Positions 1 through 7,673 of a stretch of 64,000 nt of DNA are shown here, piece by piece (within the stretch, counting starts at the first letter, position 1; each line of letters begins with the position of its first letter). The position numbers and the translations under genes were made by a program. A model generated the notes under the pieces. That model was not told the DNA's origin. It searched no databases and saw only the letters and a list, made by a program, of their open reading frames with translations. This DNA comes from BQOK01 sp048388525 (lineage in GTDB: Bacteria > Bacillota > Clostridia > Oscillospirales > Ruminococcaceae), in the NCBI RefSeq assembly GCF_048388525.1, contig NZ_DBGCTQ010000111.1:8353-72352 (forward strand), read 5' to 3'.

Positions 1-371
1 ATATAAAGCCACAGGATGCCGACAATGATGGGGGAGATGATAGCCGGTGAAAAAACCATTGCTTTGCAGGCATTGTTGGCACGGCGCTTTACCCGAAAAA
101 GATTTGCCAATAAGAAACCGAGAGTGGTGAGGGAGAGCAGGGCGAGCACCAAAATGATCGCGGTGTTGAAAAGAGAGATCCAGAAAAAACGATCGTTAAA
201 AACGCGGATGTAGTTGGTAAACCCTAAAAATTTGGGTTTTCCGATGCCGGAATATTTTGTAAAGCTATAAAAAATGGCAATGAACATGGCGGTTACGATG
301 TAGATGGTGTAAAGGAGCAGGGTGGGAAACATCATGAGCGCCAAATTGCGCTTTTTGCTGAGCCAATGCAT
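1..371 (-). CDS. Sugar ABC transporter permease, MalF/UgpA type (partial, 3' end outside window)
   Basis: The minus strand opens at the ATG at 369-371 and reads 123 residues to the window edge without a stop. A GGAGG (complement of 378-382) sits 6 nt before the start. Residues about 10-36 and 65-90 are hydrophobic, and a third membrane segment begins near 105. The stretch FLGFTNYIRVF after the first helix is the usual N-terminal pattern of carbohydrate (CUT1) permeases. It would form the membrane channel of an importer whose binding protein is probably the lipoprotein at 3351-4685. It lies 38 bp downstream of the sulfatase and is probably co-transcribed with it. The second permease is expected beyond the left edge. 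Family call is firm; the substrate is unknown. Confidence 0.85.
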   Translation of the reverse strand, partial: MHWLSKKRNLALMMFPTLLLYTIYIVTAMFIAIFYSFTKYSGIGKPKFLGFTNYIRVFNDRFFWISLFNTAIILVLALLSLTTLGFLLANLFRVKRRANNACKAMVFSPAIISPIIVGILWLY

Positions 372-409
372 AAAAAGCCTCCTTTGTTTTTGAGAAAAAT
401 GAGAGGTGG

Positions 410-1771
410 TCAGCCCCGATCATCGCTGTCGTAACACGCGATCACGTAAGGGTGGGACGGGTCATAATGGGTTAGGGGGCGGGGAGACGCAACGCGACCG
501 GCCGGCCGGGTGCCGTGCCCGGCCGTGCCCGAGATGGAATCGCCCAGATCCAGGCGGCATTCCTCCAAAAGAGCAAAAAGACCAGCGGCGACATGGGGGT
601 GCTTTTGAAGCAGATCGGTGGTTTCTGAGGGGTCAGAGCGCAAATTGTAAAGTGCATAAAAAGGCGAGCCGTTTTTTGCGCAATGCAGCTTCCATTCCTT
701 TTGCCGCACAGCTTCCAGGCCGTTTTGCCAGTAGTAGAAAAAGGTATCCCGCCCCGGAACAGAAGTATCGCCGTTCAGCAGATCGGAAAGATCCAGACTG
801 TCGATACGGCGGCCGGGCGGCGGCCGGACGCCTGCCAGGTGCGCCAGACTGGAATAAAAATCGAGATTGCTGCAAATGCCGCTGTACCGACCCGGCGAAA
901 TGTGCCCTGGCCAGTACAAAAGGCACGGTACACGCTGGCCGCCCTCCCAGGTGCTTCCTTTTGCGCCGCGCAGCGCTCCGTTTGAAGGCCCGTGGTCGCA
1001 GCGGGATCCGTTGTCAGAGGTGAAGATGATCAGGGTGTTCTTTTCCAGGCCCAGGCGGTGCAGTTCATGCAGCAGCTCGCCCAGGGCCCAGTCGATCTCT
1101 TCCACACAGGCGCCATAAGCCCCGTTGCGGGAATGCGATAGAAATGCTTTTGGCGCATACAGAGGCACGTGCGGGTGCATGTGAGCAAAGTATAAAAAGA
1201 ATGGGGCGCCGCGATTGGCCCGCATAAAAGAGAGGCATTGCTCCACATACCTTTGGGTGAGCAGCGTTTGGTCCGGCTGCTGCTGGATCACGGTTTCGTT
1301 TTGCAACAGGGGCAGAGGAACGGCCAGCCGCCCGTCGCCCCGCTGGCGCCCCATATCGTTGGAATACGGCAAACCGTAATAAAAATCAAAGCCATGGCGA
1401 GAGGGCAAAAACTCAGGCTGATCGCCGCAGTGCCATTTCCCCACCATGCCGGTGTGATAGCCGGCTTGTTTCAGCAGGCTGGCGATCGTAATCTCATTTG
1501 GAGAAAGCCCCAAGCCCTGGCCGGGGATCAATACGCAGTTGCCTTCAAATTGACCGAACCCGATCCGGGGTGGGTAACACCCGGTAAGCAAGGCGCCGCG
1601 GGAAGGAGAACATACAGGAGACGCAGCATAAAAATCTGTGCACAGAATGCCGTTTGCGGCCAGATGATCGGCATAAGGGGTACGATGCAGGCGAGAGCCG
1701 CAGCAAGCCAGATCGCCATACCCCAAATCGTCACAGTTGACCAAAATGATATTTGGCTTGGACAAGCACAT
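410..1771 (-). CDS. Cysteine-type sulfatase (arylsulfatase family), cytoplasmic
   Basis: 453 residues. The N-terminus (KPNIILVNCDDLGYGD) carries the metal-binding DD of type I sulfatases. SPVCSPSRGALLTG at about residues 51-64 is the C-x-P-S-R signature; Cys54 would be converted to formylglycine. TSDNGSRCDHG near residue 252 supplies further metal ligands. It should hydrolyse a sulfate ester on a sugar. No signal peptide is visible, so it probably acts on imported substrate. It is closely similar along its length to the second sulfatase at 50893-52281. Start choice is not fully settled: a GGGGGGTG lies almost against the ATG, and a TTG two codons later would be better spaced. The promoter upstream carries a LacI-type operator. 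An anaerobe would need a radical-SAM maturase (anSME), not seen here. Confidence 0.93.
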   Translation of the reverse strand: MCLSKPNIILVNCDDLGYGDLACCGSRLHRTPYADHLAANGILCTDFYAASPVCSPSRGALLTGCYPPRIGFGQFEGNCVLIPGQGLGLSPNEITIASLLKQAGYHTGMVGKWHCGDQPEFLPSRHGFDFYYGLPYSNDMGRQRGDGRLAVPLPLLQNETVIQQQPDQTLLTQRYVEQCLSFMRANRGAPFFLYFAHMHPHVPLYAPKAFLSHSRNGAYGACVEEIDWALGELLHELHRLGLEKNTLIIFTSDNGSRCDHGPSNGALRGAKGSTWEGGQRVPCLLYWPGHISPGRYSGICSNLDFYSSLAHLAGVRPPPGRRIDSLDLSDLLNGDTSVPGRDTFFYYWQNGLEAVRQKEWKLHCAKNGSPFYALYNLRSDPSETTDLLQKHPHVAAGLFALLEECRLDLGDSISGTAGHGTRPAGRVASPRPLTHYDPSHPYVIACYDSDDRG

Positions 1772-1813
1772 TCACCCCCCGAGGTTGACCGCGCTGTGGG
1801 TTTTCTCAGCTAA

Positions 1814-1853
1814 ATTATAACACCACAAAAAAATAATTGTCAACCGGTTGCTA
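1814..1853 (-). promoter_or_regulatory. Sulfatase promoter with LacI-type operator over the -35 box
   Basis: On the minus strand TTGACA (complement of 1838-1843) and TATAAT (complement of 1814-1819) are separated by 18 bp. A perfect 10-bp palindrome CAACCGGTTG at 1841-1850 overlaps the -35 box; the wider 16-bp site at 1838-1853 is close to TGTCAACCGGTTGACA. A bound repressor would block polymerase here. Related sites occur at 3125-3140 and 3293-3308, which suggests control by the LacI protein encoded at 2049-3035. Confidence 0.75.
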
Positions 1854-1992
1854 AATGTTTTGGCCCAAATAATACAATAAAAATATGTACAAAACGCCGA
1901 AAAAATTGCGATATTAAAGGAGAAAAACCGGAGAAAATGAAGGAAACCTTGGAAAAAGGAGCAAAAAATGCAAAAAGATAATTGACATAGTG

Positions 1993-2021
1993 TTGACAAC
2001 GATGCGGTTTTATTTTATGAT
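1993..2021 (+). promoter_or_regulatory. lacI-family gene promoter
   Basis: TTGACA at 1993-1998 and TATGAT at 2016-2021 with a 17-bp spacer, 27 bp before the start of the regulator gene. The box GTTGACA also matches one half of the operator seen upstream of the sulfatase, but a second half is not evident, so autoregulation is only a possibility. Confidence 0.75.
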
Positions 2022-2048
2022 AAAATCAAAACAACAAGGGGGAGTTGT

Positions 2049-3035
2049 ATGGCGCCGAACATAAAAGATGTGGCGGAGCGTGCGGGCGTATCGGTGACAA
2101 CTGTGTCCCGTGTGTTGAACAACAGGGGAAGCATTTCCGAAAAGACCCGCACGAAGGTAAGCCAGGTCATGAAAGAGCTGAATTATTACCCCAACCAGCT
2201 GGCGATCAATTTGTTCAAACAGCGCACGATGCTGGTGGGGCTGATCGTGCCGGATGTCAGCCACCCGTTTTTTGCAGCGGAAGTGAAGTATGTGGAATGC
2301 GCGCTGCAAAAACGCGGGTACCGGCTGCTGCTGTGCAATGCGGAAGAAAACAACAACCGGGAACGCGAATATTTTGAGATGCTTCAGTGCAACAAGGTGG
2401 ATGGTGTGATCGTTGCCAGCCATACGCTGGATCTGGACTTTTACAGCCAGGTGAATTTGCCCATTGTGGCGTTGGACCGCTATTTGGGACGCAACGTGCC
2501 GACTGTATCGGCGGATCATGAACAGGGCGGGCGGCTGGCGGCGCAGGAGCTTTTGGAGAAGGGATGCCGGCGGGTGGTCCAGATCGCGGGCTGCAGCGCG
2601 GTGTCCACGCCTTCCAACCGACGCCATGAGGTGTTTGAGGAAATATTAAAAAAGCATGATGTGGAGTGCAAAACGACCGAGCTTCCGTTGAATGCCTTTG
2701 ACTTTAAGGACTATCTGGCTTTTTCCCGCCAGATCCTGCAGCAAAACTCCTGGATCGACGGGGTGTTTGCGGTGGATCATGTTGCCTGCGCCGTAAAAAA
2801 GGTTGCGGTGGATCAAGGCATCTCCATTCCGGATGACTTGAAGATCGTGGGATACGACGGCACTGCGGAAGCATTTATGGGGGAAAAAGTTCTCACGACA
2901 GTGGCGCAGCCGATTGAAAAAATAGCGCGCACGGCAGTGGAGACCTTACTGGAGATGATCTCCGACAGGGAGTTTTTTTCTCCCAGTACCCACATCAAGC
3001 TTCCGGTACGGCTGTTGAAGGGAGAAACGACATAA
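2049..3035 (+). CDS. LacI-family transcriptional repressor
   Basis: 328 residues, the normal LacI length. Residues 4-25 (IKDVAERAGVSVTTVSRVLN) are the classic helix-turn-helix, followed by the hinge region (YYPNQLAINLF) and a periplasmic-binding-protein-like effector domain beginning near residue 60 (VGLIVPDVSHPFFAAEV). A GGGGGAG ribosome site precedes the ATG. It sits between the divergent sulfatase/permease and the downstream solute-binding protein/GH172 genes, and three similar palindromes lie in their control regions, so it is the likely local repressor. The inducer is unknown, presumably a sugar derived from the locus substrate. Confidence 0.93.
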   Translation: MAPNIKDVAERAGVSVTTVSRVLNNRGSISEKTRTKVSQVMKELNYYPNQLAINLFKQRTMLVGLIVPDVSHPFFAAEVKYVECALQKRGYRLLLCNAEENNNREREYFEMLQCNKVDGVIVASHTLDLDFYSQVNLPIVALDRYLGRNVPTVSADHEQGGRLAAQELLEKGCRRVVQIAGCSAVSTPSNRRHEVFEEILKKHDVECKTTELPLNAFDFKDYLAFSRQILQQNSWIDGVFAVDHVACAVKKVAVDQGISIPDDLKIVGYDGTAEAFMGEKVLTTVAQPIEKIARTAVETLLEMISDREFFSPSTHIKLPVRLLKGETT

Positions 3036-3049
3036 TAAACAACGATTGC

Positions 3050-3102
3050 AAAAACTCGTTTCCGGCAAGCGCATATGCGCCTTCGCCGGAAACGAGTTTT
3101 TT
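3050..3102 (+). terminator. Rho-independent terminator after lacI
   Basis: The 17-nt arm at 3050-3066 (AAAAACTCGTTTCCGGC) pairs perfectly with 3085-3101 and ends in a T run, 15 bp after the lacI stop. The loop GCGCATATGCGC can itself pair. Confidence 0.88.
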
Positions 3103-3124
3103 GCGCCTTGCAACAATAAAAAAA

Positions 3125-3140
3125 TGTCAACCAATTGTAA
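3125..3140 (+). promoter_or_regulatory. Second LacI-type operator copy
   Basis: TGTCAACCAATTGTAA matches the left half of the consensus TGTCAACC exactly, with a diverged right half. It lies about 170 bp upstream of the third copy, a distance that could allow repressor looping. Not tied to a clear promoter of its own. The rest of 3103-3257 shows nothing else I can support. Confidence 0.5.
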
Positions 3141-3257
3141 AAATATACCGGTTTTTTTGCAAAACAACGCGGCATTCGAAAGAGAAGAAAATAGAAATAT
3201 ACAAATTGTAGGGAGATATATTGTGCAAATTAACCCATAAAAAACTGCAATTTGCGA

Positions 3258-3308
3258 TTGACAACTGGGCAAAATGATAGTAACATATAAAATGTCAACG
3301 GGTTGCAT
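3258..3308 (+). promoter_or_regulatory. Solute-binding protein promoter with downstream operator
   Basis: TTGACA at 3258-3263 and TAACAT at 3281-3286 with a 17-bp spacer. Just after the expected transcription start lies TGTCAACGGGTTGCAT (3293-3308), a one-mismatch relative of the perfect palindrome CAACCGGTTG upstream of the sulfatase. A repressor bound here would block transcription of the genes at 3351-6087. Confidence 0.68.
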
Positions 3309-3350
3309 AACCAGTCGTGCACAACAAGGACATTATAAGGAGGATCTGTT

Positions 3351-4685
3351 ATGAAAAGGAAATTGCTATCGGCGATGAGTTTGCTTTTGACCGCGCTTAT
3401 GCTGGCAGCCTGCGCGGGCGCCCCGGCTGTGGGGCCGCAGCCCCAAAGCGCGGTGCCCGGTGGAGCATCTGCGCAGCCCGCTGATGAGAAGACCGTGATC
3501 ACGTTTGGGATCCATGTGGCGGACATTGAACAGCAGGAGCCGCAGGTTTATCAAATCCTGCAGGGATTTATGAAGGCGAACCCGGATGTGATGGTGGATG
3601 TGATCGCCACTTCCAACGCGGACGAACAGACCACCCAGATGAAACTGGCGGCGGAAGCGGGCAATCTGCCGGATGTGTTCTGGAACAACCCCGCGCCCTC
3701 CGAAGAAATGTTTGAAGCGGGATATCTGATGGATCTGAGCGAATTTTTGGACTACGATAAAAAGGTGAATGCGGCAATCGGGGACAAGCTGCATGCGCTG
3801 AGCGACAACGGCCCGATTTTGGGACTGCCGTATCAAAAGCTGGTAACAGGATTCTGGATCAACAAGGACGTATTTGTGGAAAATGGTCTGCAACCCCCCA
3901 CGAACGGTACCACGTTTGAAGAATTTATGGCTATGGTGGAAACCTTGAACAGCAAGGGGGTCACAACGATCTCGAATGGGGCGAAAACACCGTACAGTGT
4001 ATGGGCGTTTTTGTCTGCTTGGGTGCGGTATGGCTTTTTTGACCATGTGGAAAAAATCAACGCAGGGAAAGAAACCTGGACGAATGAAGATTTTGTACAT
4101 TATTTTGAGATGATCGATAAGCTTCGTGTGGCAGGGGCGTTTCCCGCAAATATTACCACACAGGATTACTTCCAGGGAAAAGATGCGTTCTTCAATGGCA
4201 AAGCGGCCATGCTGGATTCCGGCCAGTGGGACTCGGCTGAGATCAACGCACATTTGGGAGAGGCCGGAGGTTTCTGGTGGGGACCTGTGTTTGAGGATGG
4301 CGCGGGCCCGCAGCAGATGGGCATGGGGGCCTTTACAAACAACATTCGCGTGAGTGCCGGAGTGGGTGAGGATGAAAACAAAAAGAATGCGGTGTTCCGC
4401 TTTTTGAGTTACTGGCTTAGTGAGGAAGCCGATGCGATCCGTGTGAGCTACGGCACAAACCCGCTGGTCACCAACCCTGACGTGGAGGTGGAGAATGCCG
4501 CATACCGTGCGATGCTGGCCGCTTTGAGCGAAGAAGGCTGGGAATTCAGCCCCCGGCAGCCGGACCTGGTGGTGAGCAGCGCGGTGCAAAATGCAATGTA
4601 CGACGCGATTTACGGCGTAATGTCCGGCATTTACACGCCGCAGCAGGCTTGTGAAGCCATTCAGGCGGTACAGGAGAGAGAATGA
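3351..4685 (+). CDS. Carbohydrate ABC transporter solute-binding lipoprotein (family 1)
   Basis: 444 residues with a Gram-positive lipoprotein signal: basic start MKRK, a hydrophobic core and a lipobox LAAC at about residues 18-21, so the protein is lipid-anchored outside the membrane. An Ala/Pro/Gly-rich linker follows, then a mature domain starting TVITFGIHVADIEQ. Segments such as AAEAGNLPDVFWNN and FNGKAAMLDSGQWDSAEI are typical of extracellular sugar-binding proteins. AAGGAGG sits 10 nt before the start. It probably delivers substrate to the permease cut off at the left edge. The locus content (sulfatase, GH172) suggests a sulfated or furanoside oligosaccharide, which is inference. Confidence 0.93.
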   Translation: MKRKLLSAMSLLLTALMLAACAGAPAVGPQPQSAVPGGASAQPADEKTVITFGIHVADIEQQEPQVYQILQGFMKANPDVMVDVIATSNADEQTTQMKLAAEAGNLPDVFWNNPAPSEEMFEAGYLMDLSEFLDYDKKVNAAIGDKLHALSDNGPILGLPYQKLVTGFWINKDVFVENGLQPPTNGTTFEEFMAMVETLNSKGVTTISNGAKTPYSVWAFLSAWVRYGFFDHVEKINAGKETWTNEDFVHYFEMIDKLRVAGAFPANITTQDYFQGKDAFFNGKAAMLDSGQWDSAEINAHLGEAGGFWWGPVFEDGAGPQQMGMGAFTNNIRVSAGVGEDENKKNAVFRFLSYWLSEEADAIRVSYGTNPLVTNPDVEVENAAYRAMLAALSEEGWEFSPRQPDLVVSSAVQNAMYDAIYGVMSGIYTPQQACEAIQAVQERE

Positions 4686-4731
4686 TCGCGCACGTCTCTG
4701 TTTTCCGGAGACTGCCATGTGGAGGTAATTT

Positions 4732-6087
4732 ATGGTGACCGGATTATTTCAAGACCTGACCCATATCACAAAGGCCAGAAACGGGCGTTTGGCAAGTTGG
4801 GACCAACGGGGGCAGAACCAGGATTATTGGGAGATCCCGGCGGGAGAAGCCATTACACTGGGCGAGATCGAAGGTCCCGGCTGTATCAATCATATCTGGA
4901 TGACCTCATCCTGCCGGAGAGTGAAGAAACCGTCGATTTTGGACCCTGAATTGCAGGCGACGGCCGCGCCTGTCATGGAGATCCACCCGGCGCTGGGCGT
5001 GATATGGGACGAGTACGACCCCTACTATTACCGCAAGGCGCTGATAAGGATCACATGGGATGATCAGAAGACGCCAAGCGTGCTGGCGCCCCTGGGGGAT
5101 TTTTTCTGCATCGGGAACTGCTGGCCGGGCAACTTTACATCCCTGCCGTTCAATGTATCGTTGAAGCCGGAGGAAGCTGGCCGCTATGGAGCGCCTTGTT
5201 CGGTATCGTGCTATTTCCCCATGCCGTTTAATAAAAGAGCGAAGATCGAGATCGTGAATGAAAACGACGTGCCGTTTATCCTTTACTTCAACATTGATTA
5301 CGAGATGTATCCCCAGCCGCTTGGCCCGGAGACCGCTTATTTCCACGCAAGCTGGCATCGGGAAAACCCCTGCAAAGGATGGGGGCCTGAAATTCAAGTG
5401 AATTCGCCCGAGGTGAACATGGTAAGCAACCTGAAGGGTGAAAACAACTATGTGGTGCTGGAAACCCAGGGGACCGGACACTATGTGGGCTGCAATCTCA
5501 CGGTCAAGCACTTTCAGGGCAGCTGGTGGGGCGAAGGAAACGACATGTTCTTCATTGATGGTGAGGAATACCCCAGCTTAAACGGAACCGGCACGGAGGA
5601 TTATTTTAACCACGCATGGGGGATGCAGCGCAACGCGTTTCCTTTTTTTGGAACCATCGTGCACGAAAGCCAATCCGGCGATTTTCAGGTGTCGTACCGG
5701 TTCCACATTACAGACCCGGTACGCTTTGAAAAAAGCATCAAGGTTACGATCGAGCACGGCCACGCCAACCATTTGGCAGATGATTGGAGCTCGACAGCCT
5801 ATTGGTATCAGCTGCTTCCCACCGCACCGGCATTGACCATCCAGTCGGTGGAAGAGAGACTTCCGGTGGTGCCGCAGCTGCCGCCGAGGCAAGCTGTGAA
5901 TGTGGAATTAACGAAAGAGCAGCGGGCCGCACGGCAAAGCTATGCCCAGCGCGAAGAGGCGTATTTCCCCAAAAGGGAGAAACAGTTTCGGATCAAAGAG
6001 GAAAAGTGCAGAAGAGAATCTCAGCTGAACACAGAGTTTGCGGCGGCGCTTAGAAAACGCTATGATGAAATAAACCAGGAAAAATAA
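4732..6087 (+). CDS. DUF2961 protein, glycoside hydrolase family 172-like
   Basis: 451 residues, GGAGG 6 nt before the ATG, 46 bp after the binding-protein gene and probably co-transcribed. The region WWGEGNDMFFIDGEEYPS followed by LNGTGTEDYFNHAWG is the hallmark of DUF2961. Glu268 (in WWGEG) and Glu289 (in GTEDY) are 21 residues apart, the spacing I recall for the catalytic pair of the characterised bifidobacterial GH172 alpha-fructofuranosidase. Family members act on alpha-fructofuranosides or arabinofuranosides. No signal peptide, so hydrolysis would be cytoplasmic after import. The last 60 residues are charged and probably helical, an extension beyond the core fold. Confidence 0.87.
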   Translation: MVTGLFQDLTHITKARNGRLASWDQRGQNQDYWEIPAGEAITLGEIEGPGCINHIWMTSSCRRVKKPSILDPELQATAAPVMEIHPALGVIWDEYDPYYYRKALIRITWDDQKTPSVLAPLGDFFCIGNCWPGNFTSLPFNVSLKPEEAGRYGAPCSVSCYFPMPFNKRAKIEIVNENDVPFILYFNIDYEMYPQPLGPETAYFHASWHRENPCKGWGPEIQVNSPEVNMVSNLKGENNYVVLETQGTGHYVGCNLTVKHFQGSWWGEGNDMFFIDGEEYPSLNGTGTEDYFNHAWGMQRNAFPFFGTIVHESQSGDFQVSYRFHITDPVRFEKSIKVTIEHGHANHLADDWSSTAYWYQLLPTAPALTIQSVEERLPVVPQLPPRQAVNVELTKEQRAARQSYAQREEAYFPKREKQFRIKEEKCRRESQLNTEFAAALRKRYDEINQEK

Positions 6088-6088
6088 A

Positions 6089-6184
6089 AAGTTCCCCCCT
6101 CCAGAACGATATACTCCCTTTATGAGAGACAGAGAAAAGCTGTCATCATAAAGGGAGTATTGTCATGTCCGAGAAAGGGAACTT
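6089..6184. repeat. 96-bp nested inverted repeat between convergent genes
   Basis: Outer arms AAGTTCCC (6089-6096) and GGGAACTT (6177-6184) enclose inner perfect 15-nt arms ATACTCCCTTTATGA (6111-6125) and its complement (6146-6160). The element fills the gap between the GH172 gene and the convergent symporter gene. A T run does not follow either side, so it is not a standard terminator, although it could still stop transcription or stabilise both mRNA ends. It may instead be a small palindromic repeat. Confidence 0.7.
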
Positions 6185-6214
6185 GAGCACGGGGGGCGGT
6201 TTGCGGCATTAAAA

Positions 6215-7660
6215 TTACCTGGCCCTACCCGTGGATCCAGCGACTTTTTGTTTTTCGTTCCAGTCGTCGATGAAGCTGACGACCTCTTTGTCGTTATAGA
6301 AGGCATATACGATCACCGCGAACACCAGGCAGACCGCCGCGATCAGGGCGGTCATGCGCACCCCGCCGTGGGTGGGGTAGCTGTCGGTGGAGCCGAGATA
6401 CATGGTGTAGGATACGATGGCCGTGACCCCGGCCTGGGAGAGCTTGGTGACGAACTGGCGGGCCGCCACGAACATGCCCGCCCGGTCCTCGCCGGTTTTG
6501 ATGCGGTCGTACTGAGCCATGTCGGCAAAGGCGGAGGGCGGCAGGATGTTGGTGCAGGCGATGGGGAAGGCCACGCACACCCCGATCAGGATGGCCGCCG
6601 CAACGTCGCCCACCATGGCCCCCTCGCCCGCAAGGCTTGCCAGAAAGCCGGGGCCCAGAGGCGCGGTGCTGATGGCCCGGGAGATCGGGGCGTGGAAATA
6701 GATGCCCAGGTAAATGGCCACATAGGCGGCGCAGGCGGCCAGCAGCAGCGGCTTTTTGCCGAAGCGGCGCACCAGGGCGTTCACCAGCGGGTAAGTGCAG
6801 ATGCCCACCACGATGCTGATGGCCAGCACGATGGTGGCAAAGCTCTCGTTCAGGCCCAGCAGGGTGTCGATGTAAAAGAGCAGCGCGCCGTTGAAAAACG
6901 CAAAGCCCGCCTGCATGATGAGATACCCCACCGTCATCACCGCAAAGTTTTTGTAGGCGAGGGTGGTCTTGAGGCTCTGCAAAAGGGGCATGTAGCAGCT
7001 CTTGCCCACCACATAGTCCCGCTCGTTGATCAAAAACGAGGGGATGATGGCACAGGCCGCGCCAATGACCGCAAAGATCGCCAGCGCCCAGCGCCAGGCC
7101 CACACCGGGGCCAGGCCCGCGCCCTTGAAGCCCCCCACCATGACCGGCAGCGCGTAGATCACCGCGCTGCCCAGAACGAACATGAGGGAGTTGAGGGTGT
7201 AAAAGAACACCCGGCGGCGCGTGTCGGTCACGATTTCCTGCTGCAGGGCCATGTAGGGCACGCAGTAGAGGGTGGAGGACATGTAGTAGGCCAGCAGCAT
7301 CGCGATGACCCAGGCCACGTTGACCCAGCTCACATCGCCCTTTGGCGGGAAGAAGATGAGCAGGCAGGTGATGGCGTAGGGCACGGCGGCCCAGCGCATA
7401 AAGGGCAGCCGCCGCCCCTTGGGCGAAGCGCTGCGGTCGCTGATGCTGGCGACCCAGGGGTCGGTGATGGCATCGAAGATGACGCCCACGCCCCGCAAAA
7501 GGCCCATCATGCCGGCGGGCAGCAGCAACGGCAGGCCGGAGGCGGGGGTCACATTGAAAAACTTGAGGGTGTAGGTGACGATCAGCCCGCCCAGCACCGC
7601 TCGGGCAAATTCGCCCAGGCACAGGCCGAACATGCGGCCGTTCGAGAGTTCTTTTTTCAT
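6215..7660 (-). CDS. GPH-family (MelB-like) sugar:cation symporter
   Basis: 481 residues with about 12 hydrophobic segments. The N-terminal third has the glycoside-pentoside-hexuronide family pattern: FDAITDPWVASISDRS followed by GRRLPFMRW, equivalent to the conserved D-P-x-x-G-x-x-x-D-R / G-R-R-R-P cation-site region. It should import a glycoside with Na+ or H+. It starts 13 bp after the hydrolase gene in the same direction, so the two form an operon; the hydrolase may act on what the symporter brings in. GC-rich, unlike the more AT-rich gene to its left. Confidence 0.9.
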   Translation of the reverse strand: MKKELSNGRMFGLCLGEFARAVLGGLIVTYTLKFFNVTPASGLPLLLPAGMMGLLRGVGVIFDAITDPWVASISDRSASPKGRRLPFMRWAAVPYAITCLLIFFPPKGDVSWVNVAWVIAMLLAYYMSSTLYCVPYMALQQEIVTDTRRRVFFYTLNSLMFVLGSAVIYALPVMVGGFKGAGLAPVWAWRWALAIFAVIGAACAIIPSFLINERDYVVGKSCYMPLLQSLKTTLAYKNFAVMTVGYLIMQAGFAFFNGALLFYIDTLLGLNESFATIVLAISIVVGICTYPLVNALVRRFGKKPLLLAACAAYVAIYLGIYFHAPISRAISTAPLGPGFLASLAGEGAMVGDVAAAILIGVCVAFPIACTNILPPSAFADMAQYDRIKTGEDRAGMFVAARQFVTKLSQAGVTAIVSYTMYLGSTDSYPTHGGVRMTALIAAVCLVFAVIVYAFYNDKEVVSFIDDWNEKQKVAGSTGRAR

Positions 7661-7673
7661 ACAGCGGTCCCCC

